Made by a program: the position numbers and the translations under genes
DNA from: Inediibacterium massiliense
Lineage (GTDB): Bacteria > Bacillota > Clostridia > Peptostreptococcales > Thermotaleaceae
Direction: 5' to 3'
NCBI RefSeq assembly: GCF_001282725.1
Contig: NZ_LN876587.1
Location: forward strand, 925,695 to 989,694
DNA length: 64,000 nucleotides
Notes under the pieces: model-generated
Database searches by the model: none
What the model was told of the DNA's origin: nothing
Seen by the model: only the letters and a program-made list of their open reading frames with translations
Shown: piece by piece, positions 50,081 to 58,498 of the stretch
Layout: every line of letters starts with the position of its first letter
Numbering within the stretch: the first letter of the stretch is position 1

Positions 50081-50230
50081 ATGAAGTTTTTAAAGTTAAT
50101 AAGTGTACTATTTGGAGTATGTGTTGTAGCTATGGTGATACCAGTTTTGTTATGGGTGTTGATTCCTATTGGGTTTATTTGCTGGAAGCCAATATTAATG
50201 AGTGTTTGTGAAACTTTCCTAAGAAAATGA
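50081..50230 (+). CDS. 49-aa membrane microprotein
   Basis: ATG 50081 follows AGGGAGG. The product starts MKFLKLISVLFGVCVVAMVI and has one or two hydrophobic segments (through LLWVLIPIGFICW) with a short polar end. No family was recognised. It stands alone between the hairpin at 49938 and the LexA-like gene. Confidence 0.45.
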   Translation: MKFLKLISVLFGVCVVAMVIPVLLWVLIPIGFICWKPILMSVCETFLRK

Positions 50231-50361
50231 TTATTACTAATTATATTTGGTACAAGGAAACTAAGGATAGGAGGCATAACAGCTCCTGTTTTTATATCCT
50301 AAACGTGTAGGTAACGTAAGTTATATAATAAAGAGAAATAAAATGCCACTTTTTTTGCATC

Positions 50362-50390
50362 TTAACATCGAACGTACGTTTTGTTATAAT
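50362..50390 (+). promoter_or_regulatory. Promoter with embedded SOS (LexA) box
   Basis: TTAACA (50362-50367), 17 bp, TATAAT (50385-50390). The spacer contains CGAACGTACGTTTT (50369-50382), which matches the Gram-positive LexA consensus CGAACRNRYGTTYG at all but the last base. Binding there would block the promoter. Confidence 0.75.
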
Positions 50391-50426
50391 ATAACTGTCA
50401 AAAATTTTTACAAAAGGGGAATGGGT

Positions 50427-50657
50427 ATGCTAACTAAAAGACAGAAAGAAGTTTTAAAAGCAATATATTATTATAACAATGCAAATGGTATGAGTCCTTC
50501 TATTAGAAATCTCTGTGATTTATTAGGTTTAAAATCAAAACGTACAGTATATAGTCATTTAACCGAGCTAGAGAGTCAAGGATTTATAACTAAGAGAGAT
50601 AATATACATAGATCAATCAAAATAACAGATAGAGGATTAAGTGAAATAAGAGGGTAA
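50427..50657 (+). CDS. LexA DNA-binding-domain-only protein
   Basis: A 76-residue protein that matches only the N-terminal winged helix of LexA: LTKRQKEVLKAIYYYNNANG, then GMSPSIRNLCDLLGLKSKRT and VYSHLTELESQGFITKRDN. The cleavage site and the peptidase domain with its Ser-Lys pair are absent. It stops cleanly at TAA with a terminator after it, so it does not look freshly truncated. ATG 50427 gives better spacing from AAAAGGGG than ATG 50421. Its promoter contains an SOS box, so it may be induced by DNA damage and compete with LexA, or repress itself. Confidence 0.85.
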   Translation: MLTKRQKEVLKAIYYYNNANGMSPSIRNLCDLLGLKSKRTVYSHLTELESQGFITKRDNIHRSIKITDRGLSEIRG

Positions 50658-50696
50658 AAAAATAGGTGACAATATCATTTTGCCACCTATTTTTTA
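50656..50696 (+). terminator. Rho-independent terminator
   Basis: AAAAAATAGGTG pairs with CACCTATTTTTT around a 15-nt loop. Confidence 0.82.
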
Positions 50697-50831
50697 TATA
50701 GAAACTTAATTTAGTTATATAAAAAAGAAAAATTTTTTTGTATTTTACTTCATTTCTATATATTACATAATATGATAAAATATATATTATTAAACTAAAA
50801 TTGGATATTTCATAAGGAGGAATATTAATTA

Positions 50832-51635
50832 ATGAAAAAATTATTATCAATTTCAATATGCTTTGTTTTACTTTGTACCTATAAGATATATGCACTAGAC
50901 ATTAATGAGATAACCTTCAATGGCGAAGAGATGACCGTTTCTGTTAATCCTATTATTGAAAATCAAACTATACTTGTTCCTATAAAAGATATTTGTGAAA
51001 CTTTAGGAGCAACCGTTACATGGAATGGGGAAGATCAATCTGTATTTGTTGTGAAGAATGATACTAGTGTTTGGTTGCAACAAGGGAACATATTAGCAGT
51101 GATCAATAATAAACAAGTTACTTTGCCCGTTGTTCCTAGAAATAGTAATGGAGTAATGCTAGTTCCAATAAAGTTTATTGCTGAGATATTTGGAGGAAAG
51201 GTAGATTGGGATGATACTAACAAAAAAATATCAATTACAACGCTAAAAATGATTTGGCCTATACCAAGGTGTACTAAAGTAAGTAGGAACTTTGGATTCT
51301 ATTTTCATCCGATACTAAAAAAGAAAAAGCTATATACAGGTATTTTTATACCAGCACCCCAAGGAATGCCAATTGTTTCAGTAGCGGATGGACAGATAAT
51401 ATATTCCGCTCGATTAGGTACATATGGCAAAACTATAATTATTGACCATGGAAATGGTATTTGTACACTCTATGCACATTGTAGTGAACTACTTGTAAAT
51501 GAAGATAGTCAGGTAAAAGCAGGAGATGAAATTGCAAAATCAGGAAATACAGGGTATACTACAGGACCATGTTTACATTTTGAAGTAAGAGAATATGGGA
51601 TACCTGTAGATCCTAATAAGTACCTAAGGCAGTAG
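50832..51635 (+). CDS. Copper-amine-oxidase-N plus degenerate M23 (LytM) protein
   Basis: A 267-residue secreted protein. Signal peptide (residues 1-22); a Cu_amine_oxidase-N region with QTILVPIKDICETLGATVTW and VMLVPIKFIAEIFGGKVDWD; then an M23-like domain from ~145. Catalytic M23 enzymes have HxGxD, HxH and a YAHLS histidine. Here these read YTGIF (His to Tyr, Asp to Phe), CLH (first His to Cys) and YAHCS. Two of three zinc ligands are therefore lost, so it is probably a pseudoenzyme that binds or activates rather than cuts. ATG 50832 follows AAGGAGG. Confidence 0.85.
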   Translation: MKKLLSISICFVLLCTYKIYALDINEITFNGEEMTVSVNPIIENQTILVPIKDICETLGATVTWNGEDQSVFVVKNDTSVWLQQGNILAVINNKQVTLPVVPRNSNGVMLVPIKFIAEIFGGKVDWDDTNKKISITTLKMIWPIPRCTKVSRNFGFYFHPILKKKKLYTGIFIPAPQGMPIVSVADGQIIYSARLGTYGKTIIIDHGNGICTLYAHCSELLVNEDSQVKAGDEIAKSGNTGYTTGPCLHFEVREYGIPVDPNKYLRQ

Positions 51636-51691
51636 TAAATTAATAAGCCACATACAAAGATAGGTATTAAAGGATATATGTATAAACTATT

Positions 51692-51722
51692 AATAGGGTA
51701 GATGAATACTACCCTATTTTTT
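51692..51722. terminator. Bidirectional terminator
   Basis: AATAGGGTAG pairs with CTACCCTATT then TTTTT. The minus-strand DUF2892 stop codon lies inside the stem. Confidence 0.85.
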
Positions 51723-51860
51723 ACACTTAGAGGTGGATATATTAAACAAATCATAACCAATGCAATATCCAAAGACTCCTTCCATAATTAATAATGAGCC
51801 GAGAACAATTCTAATTGCTCTATCAATATTGCCTACATTTTTTTTACATGATTTTTTCAT
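51714..51860 (-). CDS. Small DUF2892-like membrane protein
   Basis: A 48-residue protein: MKKSCKKNVGNIDRAIRIVL is followed by a hydrophobic segment (GSLLIMEGVFGYCIGYDLF) and a Cys-Lys end. The KNVGNIDR-R-IR-x-G start is the hallmark of the YgaP-like inner membrane family (DUF2892). AGGTGATTC precedes the ATG on the minus strand. It is too short to be found by a long-ORF search. Confidence 0.72.
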   Translation of the reverse strand: MKKSCKKNVGNIDRAIRIVLGSLLIMEGVFGYCIGYDLFNISTSKCKK

Positions 51861-51920
51861 TATAGAATCACCTCATTCATAGCTTTTGTAGAAATGATGC
51901 ATTTATTCAGAAGATATATG

Positions 51921-52136
51921 TAATATATATATAATATTTTAAAATCCAAAGCCTATAAGCAATTTAAGGAATCATTTGTATACCGTGTGAAAATTATTGA
52001 TTTTTGCTCAGAAATCAATGAATGCGTTACGAAAGAGAATAAATATGAATTTTATATAGATGGAGTACATTTGACACCTCGGGGACATAAAATTATGGCA
52101 AATATAGAAAAAATAAAGGATATGCAAAGCTTATAA
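51921..52136 (+). pseudogene. SGNH/GDSL hydrolase C-terminal remnant
   Basis: An open frame without start codon ends RVKIIDFCSEINECVTKENK and then YIDGVHLTPRGHKIMANIEK. DGVHLTPRGH is the catalytic Asp-x-x-His block V of SGNH hydrolases. The N-terminal ~150 residues, including the GDS motif, are missing. Confidence 0.72.
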
Positions 52137-52204
52137 TCAAATTGTCAAAGCCAATATAATTGAATAATAAAATACACATAATAATAAGTGGAGAATCTAT
52201 TAGG

Positions 52205-52279
52205 GGTAATGAAATATCTTTGATGGATATATTAGGATATGAAAAGAGATTTGCATATTATATTCCGAGTAGTAAATAG
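52205..52279 (+). pseudogene. Sigma-factor (sigK-like) fragment with 30-bp exact match to sigK
   Basis: GGT followed by positions 52208-52237 repeats sigK positions 49209-49238 exactly (30 of 30). It reads GNEISLMDILG and then diverges as YEKRFAYYIPSSK to a stop codon. No other part of sigK is nearby. It lies 3.0 kb downstream of the true copy. Confidence 0.72.
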
Positions 52280-52434
52280 AAATGAAATAAATTATAAAAT
52301 AAATATAAAAATATATTTTACTTAACCTAAAAATACAATATACTGGAAGTTAGAAAAATAAATCATTTACATCATATATCTAAAAAATTATTGCTCATCA
52401 TATTTTATAGTCATTAATAAAAAGGAGATTTTAT

Positions 52435-53688
52435 ATGAATAAAAAAATATTATCATTTTATCTTATCTTCATACTTTGCATCACAGCATGTAGCAATATC
52501 CATTCAGATACTGTATTAGCAGGTCCTGATCCATTAAAAGAAAATATAAGTTATCCGCCACCAGTAGAAGCAACGATACTTTCTGTTGGAGATATTATGG
52601 TTCATGGTCCTCAATTGAAAGCACAATATAATACTCACACTAAAGAATATGATTTTAATAATAATTTTCAATTGGTTAAACCTTATATAGAAAAAGCAGA
52701 CCTTGCATTATGCAATTTAGAAACTACATTAGGTGGACCAGAAAAAGGATATTCTAGTTATCCACAATTTAATAGTCCAGATGCATTAGGACAAGCTATA
52801 AAAAATGCTGGATTTGATGTAGTAGTAACTGCCAATAATCATACTATGGATACTGGGGCTCAAGGGGTACTAAGAACAATTCGTACTCTTTCTGACTTTC
52901 AATTAGATACTATAGGTACAAAGGAAAAAGAAGAAATCAAAGACTACATCATTAAAGATGTAAAAGGAATAAAATTTGGAATTACAGCTTATACTTATGA
53001 AATTTCTACAGATAAAAAAAACAAAGCTTTAAATGGATTACCGATTCCTAATGAAATAAAAAATTGCATCCATACTTTTAATAATAATCATTTAGAAAAA
53101 AACTTCCAAGAAATGAAAAATACTGTGAACAAGATGAAAGAAGAAGGAGTAGATGTGATAATATTTTATTTACATTGGGGAGAAGAGTACCATCAAATTC
53201 CTAATAAAACTCAAAAGAAAATTGCATATTTCTTAAAAGATATAGGAGTAGATGTAATCTTTGGGAGTCATCCTCATGTTCTCCAACCCATTGAGATTTT
53301 AGAAAATCAAAAACAAAATAAAAAGACTTTAGTACTATATTCAATGGGCAATTTTTTATCTAATCAACGCTATGAATTTATGAAAAATAGAGCTACAGAA
53401 GATGGTTTAATGATTTATGTAACCTTTAAAAAAGACTTTGAAAAGAATAAAACACAATTAGAAAGAGTAACTTATTTACCTACATGGGTAAATAAATATT
53501 ACAATAAGGGAAAAAAGATATATGAAATTGTCCCTTTAATGGATGATTTAGATGATTATGAAAAATATCATTTATATACTAAAGATAGTTTATGGAGAGC
53601 TAAAAATTCTAAAACCAACACAATTACTCTGATAGAGTCTCATATGAATAAGTCTGACCTTGAAACATTGATCCATCGAATGTTCTAA
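52435..53688 (+). CDS. CapA-family (poly-gamma-glutamate capsule type) lipoprotein
   Basis: A 417-residue lipoprotein. The signal peptide ends in the lipobox ITAC (Cys near 20), so it is anchored outside the membrane. The CapA/PGA_cap metallophosphatase-like domain shows ILSVGDIMVHGPQLK, ALCNLETTLGGPEKG, VTANNHTMDTGAQG, LHWGEEYHQIPN, FGSHPHVLQPIEIL and YSMGNFLSNQ. The other capsule genes (capB, capC) are not in the window. AAAGGAG precedes the ATG. It may act in polymer release or wall attachment, or have an unrelated phosphoesterase function. Confidence 0.88.
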   Translation: MNKKILSFYLIFILCITACSNIHSDTVLAGPDPLKENISYPPPVEATILSVGDIMVHGPQLKAQYNTHTKEYDFNNNFQLVKPYIEKADLALCNLETTLGGPEKGYSSYPQFNSPDALGQAIKNAGFDVVVTANNHTMDTGAQGVLRTIRTLSDFQLDTIGTKEKEEIKDYIIKDVKGIKFGITAYTYEISTDKKNKALNGLPIPNEIKNCIHTFNNNHLEKNFQEMKNTVNKMKEEGVDVIIFYLHWGEEYHQIPNKTQKKIAYFLKDIGVDVIFGSHPHVLQPIEILENQKQNKKTLVLYSMGNFLSNQRYEFMKNRATEDGLMIYVTFKKDFEKNKTQLERVTYLPTWVNKYYNKGKKIYEIVPLMDDLDDYEKYHLYTKDSLWRAKNSKTNTITLIESHMNKSDLETLIHRMF

Positions 53689-53844
53689 AATATATAACTG
53701 AAATTTTGAAAATTTTCATACCCATATAGTTTGTTCCTTATTATGTAAAAATTAGTATATATTTATATATCATGAAGGATTTTGATAATTCTTATAGAAT
53801 TATGAAATAACATCAGAATCTATATAATAAATATATACCAAAAA

Positions 53845-53922
53845 ATGTTGGAACAAATGATACATGGCTATATCTGGACGCCTATGCCATGTAGATGTAG
53901 CGGCGTAACCGGCTAACAACAT
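53845..53922 (+). promoter_or_regulatory. Cyclic di-GMP-II riboswitch
   Basis: The segment has the class II aptamer layout: P1 ATGTTG (53845-53850) with CAACAT (53917-53922), GGAACAAATGATACATGG, the pseudoknot ACATGGC with GCCATGT, a short stem ACGCC with GGCGT, and AACCGGC before P1 closes. These match the conserved GGAA, AUGAU, pairing and AACCG elements of the C. acetobutylicum class II aptamer. TATAAT at 53823-53828 is a likely -10 box. The 3' P1 strand is shared with the terminator that follows. Confidence 0.88.
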
Positions 53923-53940
53923 ATGTTGTTAGCTTTTTTG
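53912..53940 (+). terminator. Riboswitch-controlled terminator
   Basis: GCTAACAACAT pairs perfectly with ATGTTGTTAGC, then six Ts. Because CAACAT is also the 3' strand of riboswitch P1, ligand binding should prevent this terminator, giving an ON switch for the pilus operon. Confidence 0.85.
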
Positions 53941-53975
53941 TATTATAAAACCAAAAAGATTGAAGGTGAAAAGGA

Positions 53976-55655
53976 ATGAAACCGTTTAAAAAAAGATTAG
54001 GCGATTTGTTAGTTCAAGCAAATTTTATTACACAAGATCAATTAAATGAAGTTTTGAAACTACAACGCTCATCGGGAAAAAAACTTGGAGAAATTTTGAT
54101 TGATGAAGGATTTGTAACAGAACAACAAATTATAGAGGCTTTAGAATTTCAATTAGGAATTCCTCATATGGATATTGAAAAATATTTTATAGAACCTAAA
54201 GTTCCTTTATTGATTAGTGAAGCTTTAGCTAGAAGACATATACTCATTCCTATCAAAAGAGAAAAAAATAGATTAACAGTAGCCATGGCAGATCCGCTTA
54301 ATATTTTTGCAATAGATGATGTAAAAATTGCCACAAATTTAGAAGTAAATCCTACTATTGCCACAAAGGATTCTATCTTAAATGCAATTGATTATTATTA
54401 TGGAAAAGAAAGTGCTGAAAAAGCTATTAAAGATTTTAAGAATCAGTATCCTATAGAGAATTTTACAGAAATGGATGAAGCTATTTCAAATGAAATTAAT
54501 AATGCTCCTGTTGTTCGATTAATGAATTCTATTATTCGTCAAGGAGTAAAATCAAAAGCTAGTGATATACATATTGAACCATTTGAGCACAAAGTAAGAG
54601 TCCGATTTAGAATCGATGGAGATTTACAAGAGATTATGTCTACGGAAAAAAATACTCACTCAGCTATTGTTACTCGGATTAAAATTATGGGAAAAATGAA
54701 TATTGCAGAGAGAAGAATTCCTCAAGATGGAAGAGTCGAGACAAATATTGATGGAAAAGAAATTGATCTTCGTATTTCAACCCTTCCTACTGTATATGGA
54801 GAAAAAATAGTAATTCGATTATTGGATAGAAGTAATTTTTTGTTATCTAAAAGTCAATTAGGTTTCTCAAAAAAAAATTTAGAAATTTTTAATTCTGTTG
54901 TGAAAAGTCCAAGTGGAATGATATTAATTACAGGTCCTACTGGAAGTGGAAAAACTACGACTATGTATACAATTTTAAAGGAATTAAATGAACTACAAAA
55001 AAATATTATTACTGTAGAAGATCCTGTAGAATATAGACTCCATGGTATTAATCAAGTACAAGTCAATACAAAAGCGGATTTGACTTTTGCGAGTACATTA
55101 AGATCTATTTTAAGACAAGACCCTGATATTGTTATGATTGGAGAAATCAGAGATACAGAAACTGCTCATATAGCTGTTCGAGCAGCTATTACAGGTCATT
55201 TGGTTTTAAGTACCATGCATACAAACAATTCTCCTGCCACAATAGCTAGATTAGTAGATATGGGAGTTGAACCTTATCTTGTTTCTTCTGCCGTTACAGG
55301 AATTATCTCTCAAAGGCTTGTAAAAAAAATATGTGAGCATTGTAAAAAAGCATATACCCTTACAGAAGATGAAAAAAAATTATTAAATATAGAAAAGCCC
55401 TTTGTTTCTTATAAAGGAGAAGGTTGTAGTCAATGTAATTATACAGGATATAAAAGAAGAATAGCTGTTCATGAAATTATGGGAATCAACAAAGAAATAA
55501 GAGAAAGTATTGATAAAGAAGAAAGTATTGATCTACTTAGACAAAAAGCTATCCATCAAGGAATGATTTCTTTAAAAGAAAACTGTATGGAGTTAGTACT
55601 CTCAGGAATTACAACTGTAGAGGAAATGATAAAAGTAGCTTATAGCCTAGATTAG
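53976..55655 (+). CDS. pilB: Type IV pilus extension ATPase PilB with MshEN-type N-terminus
   Basis: A 559-residue assembly ATPase. The N-terminus shows two ~24-residue MshEN-like motifs, KRLGDLLVQANFITQDQL... and KLGEILIDEGFVTEQQIIEA, five residues apart, a known c-di-GMP-binding arrangement; the usual Gly at position 10 is Asn in the first. The core has Walker A GPTGSGKTTTMY, RDTETAHIAVRAAITGHL and the Asp box TVEDPVEYRLHG. A tetra-Cys zinc region is CEHCKKAYT ... CSQCNYTGY. It heads the pilus operon. Confidence 0.95.
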   Translation: MKPFKKRLGDLLVQANFITQDQLNEVLKLQRSSGKKLGEILIDEGFVTEQQIIEALEFQLGIPHMDIEKYFIEPKVPLLISEALARRHILIPIKREKNRLTVAMADPLNIFAIDDVKIATNLEVNPTIATKDSILNAIDYYYGKESAEKAIKDFKNQYPIENFTEMDEAISNEINNAPVVRLMNSIIRQGVKSKASDIHIEPFEHKVRVRFRIDGDLQEIMSTEKNTHSAIVTRIKIMGKMNIAERRIPQDGRVETNIDGKEIDLRISTLPTVYGEKIVIRLLDRSNFLLSKSQLGFSKKNLEIFNSVVKSPSGMILITGPTGSGKTTTMYTILKELNELQKNIITVEDPVEYRLHGINQVQVNTKADLTFASTLRSILRQDPDIVMIGEIRDTETAHIAVRAAITGHLVLSTMHTNNSPATIARLVDMGVEPYLVSSAVTGIISQRLVKKICEHCKKAYTLTEDEKKLLNIEKPFVSYKGEGCSQCNYTGYKRRIAVHEIMGINKEIRESIDKEESIDLLRQKAIHQGMISLKENCMELVLSGITTVEEMIKVAYSLD

Positions 55656-55666
55656 GTGGTGATATT

Positions 55667-56719
55667 ATGAATATTATAGGACTATTAAAAAAAACAATTG
55701 AACGAAGTGCATCTGATTTACACATAACAGTAGGTATACCCCCTGTCATTAGAGTAAATGGAAATCTTCAGAAAATAGATGAAAAACCTTTATTACCTCA
55801 AGACACGGAGCTTTTGATACAAGAACTTCTTACTCAAAAACTTTTTATAGAGTTACAAGAAAAAGGAGAAATAGATCTGTCTTTTTCACATCCAGGACTT
55901 GGAAGATTTAGAGTAAATATTTACAAACAAAGAGGTAGTTATGGAATGGCTTTAAGGTGTGTATCTCTTAGGATTCCAACTATTGATGAACTTGGATTAC
56001 CATATGTTTTAAAAGATTTAGCATTAAAGCAAAGAGGACTCATATTGGTCACAGGCCCTACTGGAAGTGGAAAATCAACTACCTTGGCATCTATGCTTGA
56101 TTATATTAATGAAAATAGAAATTGTCATATTCTAACATTAGAAGATCCTATAGAATATTTACATAAGCATAATAAAAGTATTGTCAATCAAAGAGAAATA
56201 GGAAATGATTCACAAAGCTTTAAAAATGCACTGAGGGCTGCTCTTCGCCAAGATCCAGACGTTATCTTAGTAGGAGAAATGAGAGATTTAGAAACTATTA
56301 GTATTGCTTTAACAGCGGCTGAAACAGGACATCTGGTGCTATCTACCCTTCATACAGTAGGAGCTGCCAAAACAATTGATAGAATTATTGATATTTTTCC
56401 TTCACATCAGCAACAACAAATTAGAGTACAATTGTCAACCGTACTTGAGGGAATTATTTCACAACAGCTTCTTCCAAGAAATGATAAAAAAGGTAGAATT
56501 GCAGCTATGGAAATTTTGATTGCTACTTCCGCCATAAGAAATCTAATTCGAGAGGGAAAAACACATCAATTACAAACAAATATACAAACAGGTTCAAAAT
56601 TTGGAATGAAAACTATGGATCATTCTATTTTAGAATTATACAATCAAATGATTATTGATCAAAAAACTGCTCTTACTTATGCCATAGAAAGAGAAAACTT
56701 AGAAAGACATATATTATAA
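55667..56719 (+). CDS. pilT: Type IV pilus retraction ATPase PilT
   Basis: A 350-residue retraction ATPase. The N-terminal PAS-like part opens SDLHITVGIPPVIRVNGNL, typical of PilT. Walker A is VTGPTGSGKSTTLAS near residue 127, then LEDPIEYLHKH, the Walker B region DPDVILVGEMRDLETIS and the His box TAAETGHLVLSTLHT. AGGTGGTGAT precedes the ATG, 11 bp after pilB. PilT marks a twitching-capable, dynamic pilus. Confidence 0.95.
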   Translation: MNIIGLLKKTIERSASDLHITVGIPPVIRVNGNLQKIDEKPLLPQDTELLIQELLTQKLFIELQEKGEIDLSFSHPGLGRFRVNIYKQRGSYGMALRCVSLRIPTIDELGLPYVLKDLALKQRGLILVTGPTGSGKSTTLASMLDYINENRNCHILTLEDPIEYLHKHNKSIVNQREIGNDSQSFKNALRAALRQDPDVILVGEMRDLETISIALTAAETGHLVLSTLHTVGAAKTIDRIIDIFPSHQQQQIRVQLSTVLEGIISQQLLPRNDKKGRIAAMEILIATSAIRNLIREGKTHQLQTNIQTGSKFGMKTMDHSILELYNQMIIDQKTALTYAIERENLERHIL

Positions 56720-56736
56720 AGGTTAGGAAGGATTTT

Positions 56737-57948
56737 ATGCCTACTTATGAATACAAAGCGATGAGTCAAACAGGAGAAAAACTCAAAGGAGTTTATACTT
56801 CTAATACAATAGAAGAAGTTTTTCATATGTTAAGAAAAAATAATCATTATCCTATTCATGTAGAAGAAAAATTTGAAGTAAAAAGAGCAATATCCTTTTC
56901 TTTCTGGAATAGAATAAAAATAAAAGACATTGCTATATTTTGCAGACAATTTTATACAATGCTTCATGCAGGAATTTCCATTCTGAATTGTCTAGATACT
57001 CTTAGGCAACAAACACAAAATAAAAAATTTAAAATAGTAATTGGTCAGATTTATGAAGAAGTTCAAAAGGGACTTACTCTTTCTGAATCTTTAAAAAATC
57101 ATAAAGACATATTTCCAGATTTACTGATCCATATGGTAGAAACTGGAGAATTTAGTGGTACTTTAGATGTAATTATAGCTCGCATGGCCAATCACTATGC
57201 AAAAGAAAATAAAATTTCAAATAAAGTAAAAGGGGCTATGATCTATCCTATTGTATTAAGCATTGTAGCTATCACTGTGGTAGTATTTTTACTTATATTT
57301 GTTATACCAACCTTCATTGGGCTTTTTAAAGAGAGTAATACAGCACTTCCTATCCCTACTCAAATATTGCTTAGTATAACAGACATAATAAAAAACTATT
57401 TACATATCATTTTTCTTATTTTTGTATTACTTATATATGGATTAAAAAAATCTATAAGTATGAAAAAAGGACAGCTTTTTATAGATCAATTAAAGCTTAA
57501 AATTCCTATTGTGAAGGGGACTACTCAAAAAATTATTACTTCCAGATTTTCAAGGACCTTATCCACCTTATTAGCCAGTGGAATTCCTTTACTGCAAGCC
57601 TTAGATATTATATCTGAAATTGTTGGAAATACAGTGGTTCAAAAAGAAATTTTAATTGCGAAAGAAGATATAAAAAAAGGGATCAACCTTTCTAGTATGA
57701 TTGAAAAAATCAGTGTCTTTCCTCCAATGCTTCACGCTATGATTCGTATTGGAGAAGAATCTGGTTCTTTAGATGATATATTAGATGAAACTGCAAACTT
57801 TTATGATGAAGAAGTAGAAGTAGCTCTTCAAAAGATCACTACACTGATAGAACCTCTTATGATTGTAGTGATGGCTGTCATTGTGGGCAGTATTATTATT
57901 GCTATGCTTCTGCCTATGATTGATATGGTCAACACCATTTCAGTATAA
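56737..57948 (+). CDS. pilC: Type IV pilus inner-membrane platform PilC
   Basis: A 403-residue GspF/PilC protein with two homologous cytoplasmic domains: FCRQFYTMLHAGISILNCLD and TSRFSRTLSTLLASGIPLLQ. Three membrane segments (residues ~165-200, ~215-240 and ~370-395) surround the second domain. Starts MPTYEYKAMSQTGEKLKG as usual. It couples PilB and PilT to pilin. Confidence 0.94.
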   Translation: MPTYEYKAMSQTGEKLKGVYTSNTIEEVFHMLRKNNHYPIHVEEKFEVKRAISFSFWNRIKIKDIAIFCRQFYTMLHAGISILNCLDTLRQQTQNKKFKIVIGQIYEEVQKGLTLSESLKNHKDIFPDLLIHMVETGEFSGTLDVIIARMANHYAKENKISNKVKGAMIYPIVLSIVAITVVVFLLIFVIPTFIGLFKESNTALPIPTQILLSITDIIKNYLHIIFLIFVLLIYGLKKSISMKKGQLFIDQLKLKIPIVKGTTQKIITSRFSRTLSTLLASGIPLLQALDIISEIVGNTVVQKEILIAKEDIKKGINLSSMIEKISVFPPMLHAMIRIGEESGSLDDILDETANFYDEEVEVALQKITTLIEPLMIVVMAVIVGSIIIAMLLPMIDMVNTISV

Positions 57949-58009
57949 ATAATTTGTAAGAAATGACCCATGTGTTGTTTCAGCATTAAAAATTAAAGGA
58001 GGGAATAAA

Positions 58010-58441
58010 ATGATTCAAATGTTTAGTAAAAAATTAAAAAACAAAAAAGGAGTTACTTTAGTAGAATTGATTGTAGTTATTGCAGTTATTGGTATATTAG
58101 CAGGTATTGCAGTTCCAAAATTCTCAGGTTTTACAGATAAGGCAAAAAAAGCAACGGATGACCAGTTAATCGCAGTTATTAAAAAAGGACTTCAAATGGA
58201 TTGGGCAACAGAGAAGATTAAAGATACTACTATAACAGTTACAGTAAAAAAGGAGGAACCTAACAGATATACGCCTCATGTAATTTGGATCAAAGATAAT
58301 AAGTATATAGATACTGAAAAATTATTGAAAACTTATACTGATGAAATTAAGTTTCAACATTATGAGGGAAAGATTGAGTTTAAAGTTGCAAAAGATGGCA
58401 CAGTAACTTCAAATGAAGATGATACGGACAAAGATGATTAA
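58010..58441 (+). CDS. pilA: Major type IV pilin PilA
   Basis: A 143-residue prepilin. The short leader ends KLKNKKG and the mature start is VTLVELIVVIAVIGILAGIA; PilD would cleave after Gly-16 and Glu+5 is present. The globular part is Lys/Asp-rich with no cysteines and ends in a very acidic tail (EDDTDKDD). AAAGGAGGG is a very strong ribosome site, fitting the most abundant subunit. Confidence 0.93.
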   Translation: MIQMFSKKLKNKKGVTLVELIVVIAVIGILAGIAVPKFSGFTDKAKKATDDQLIAVIKKGLQMDWATEKIKDTTITVTVKKEEPNRYTPHVIWIKDNKYIDTEKLLKTYTDEIKFQHYEGKIEFKVAKDGTVTSNEDDTDKDD

Positions 58442-58498
58442 AATTTATCGAAATAATCATCAAAATAAAAATAATTTAAAGATCCGAGGATTGATAAA

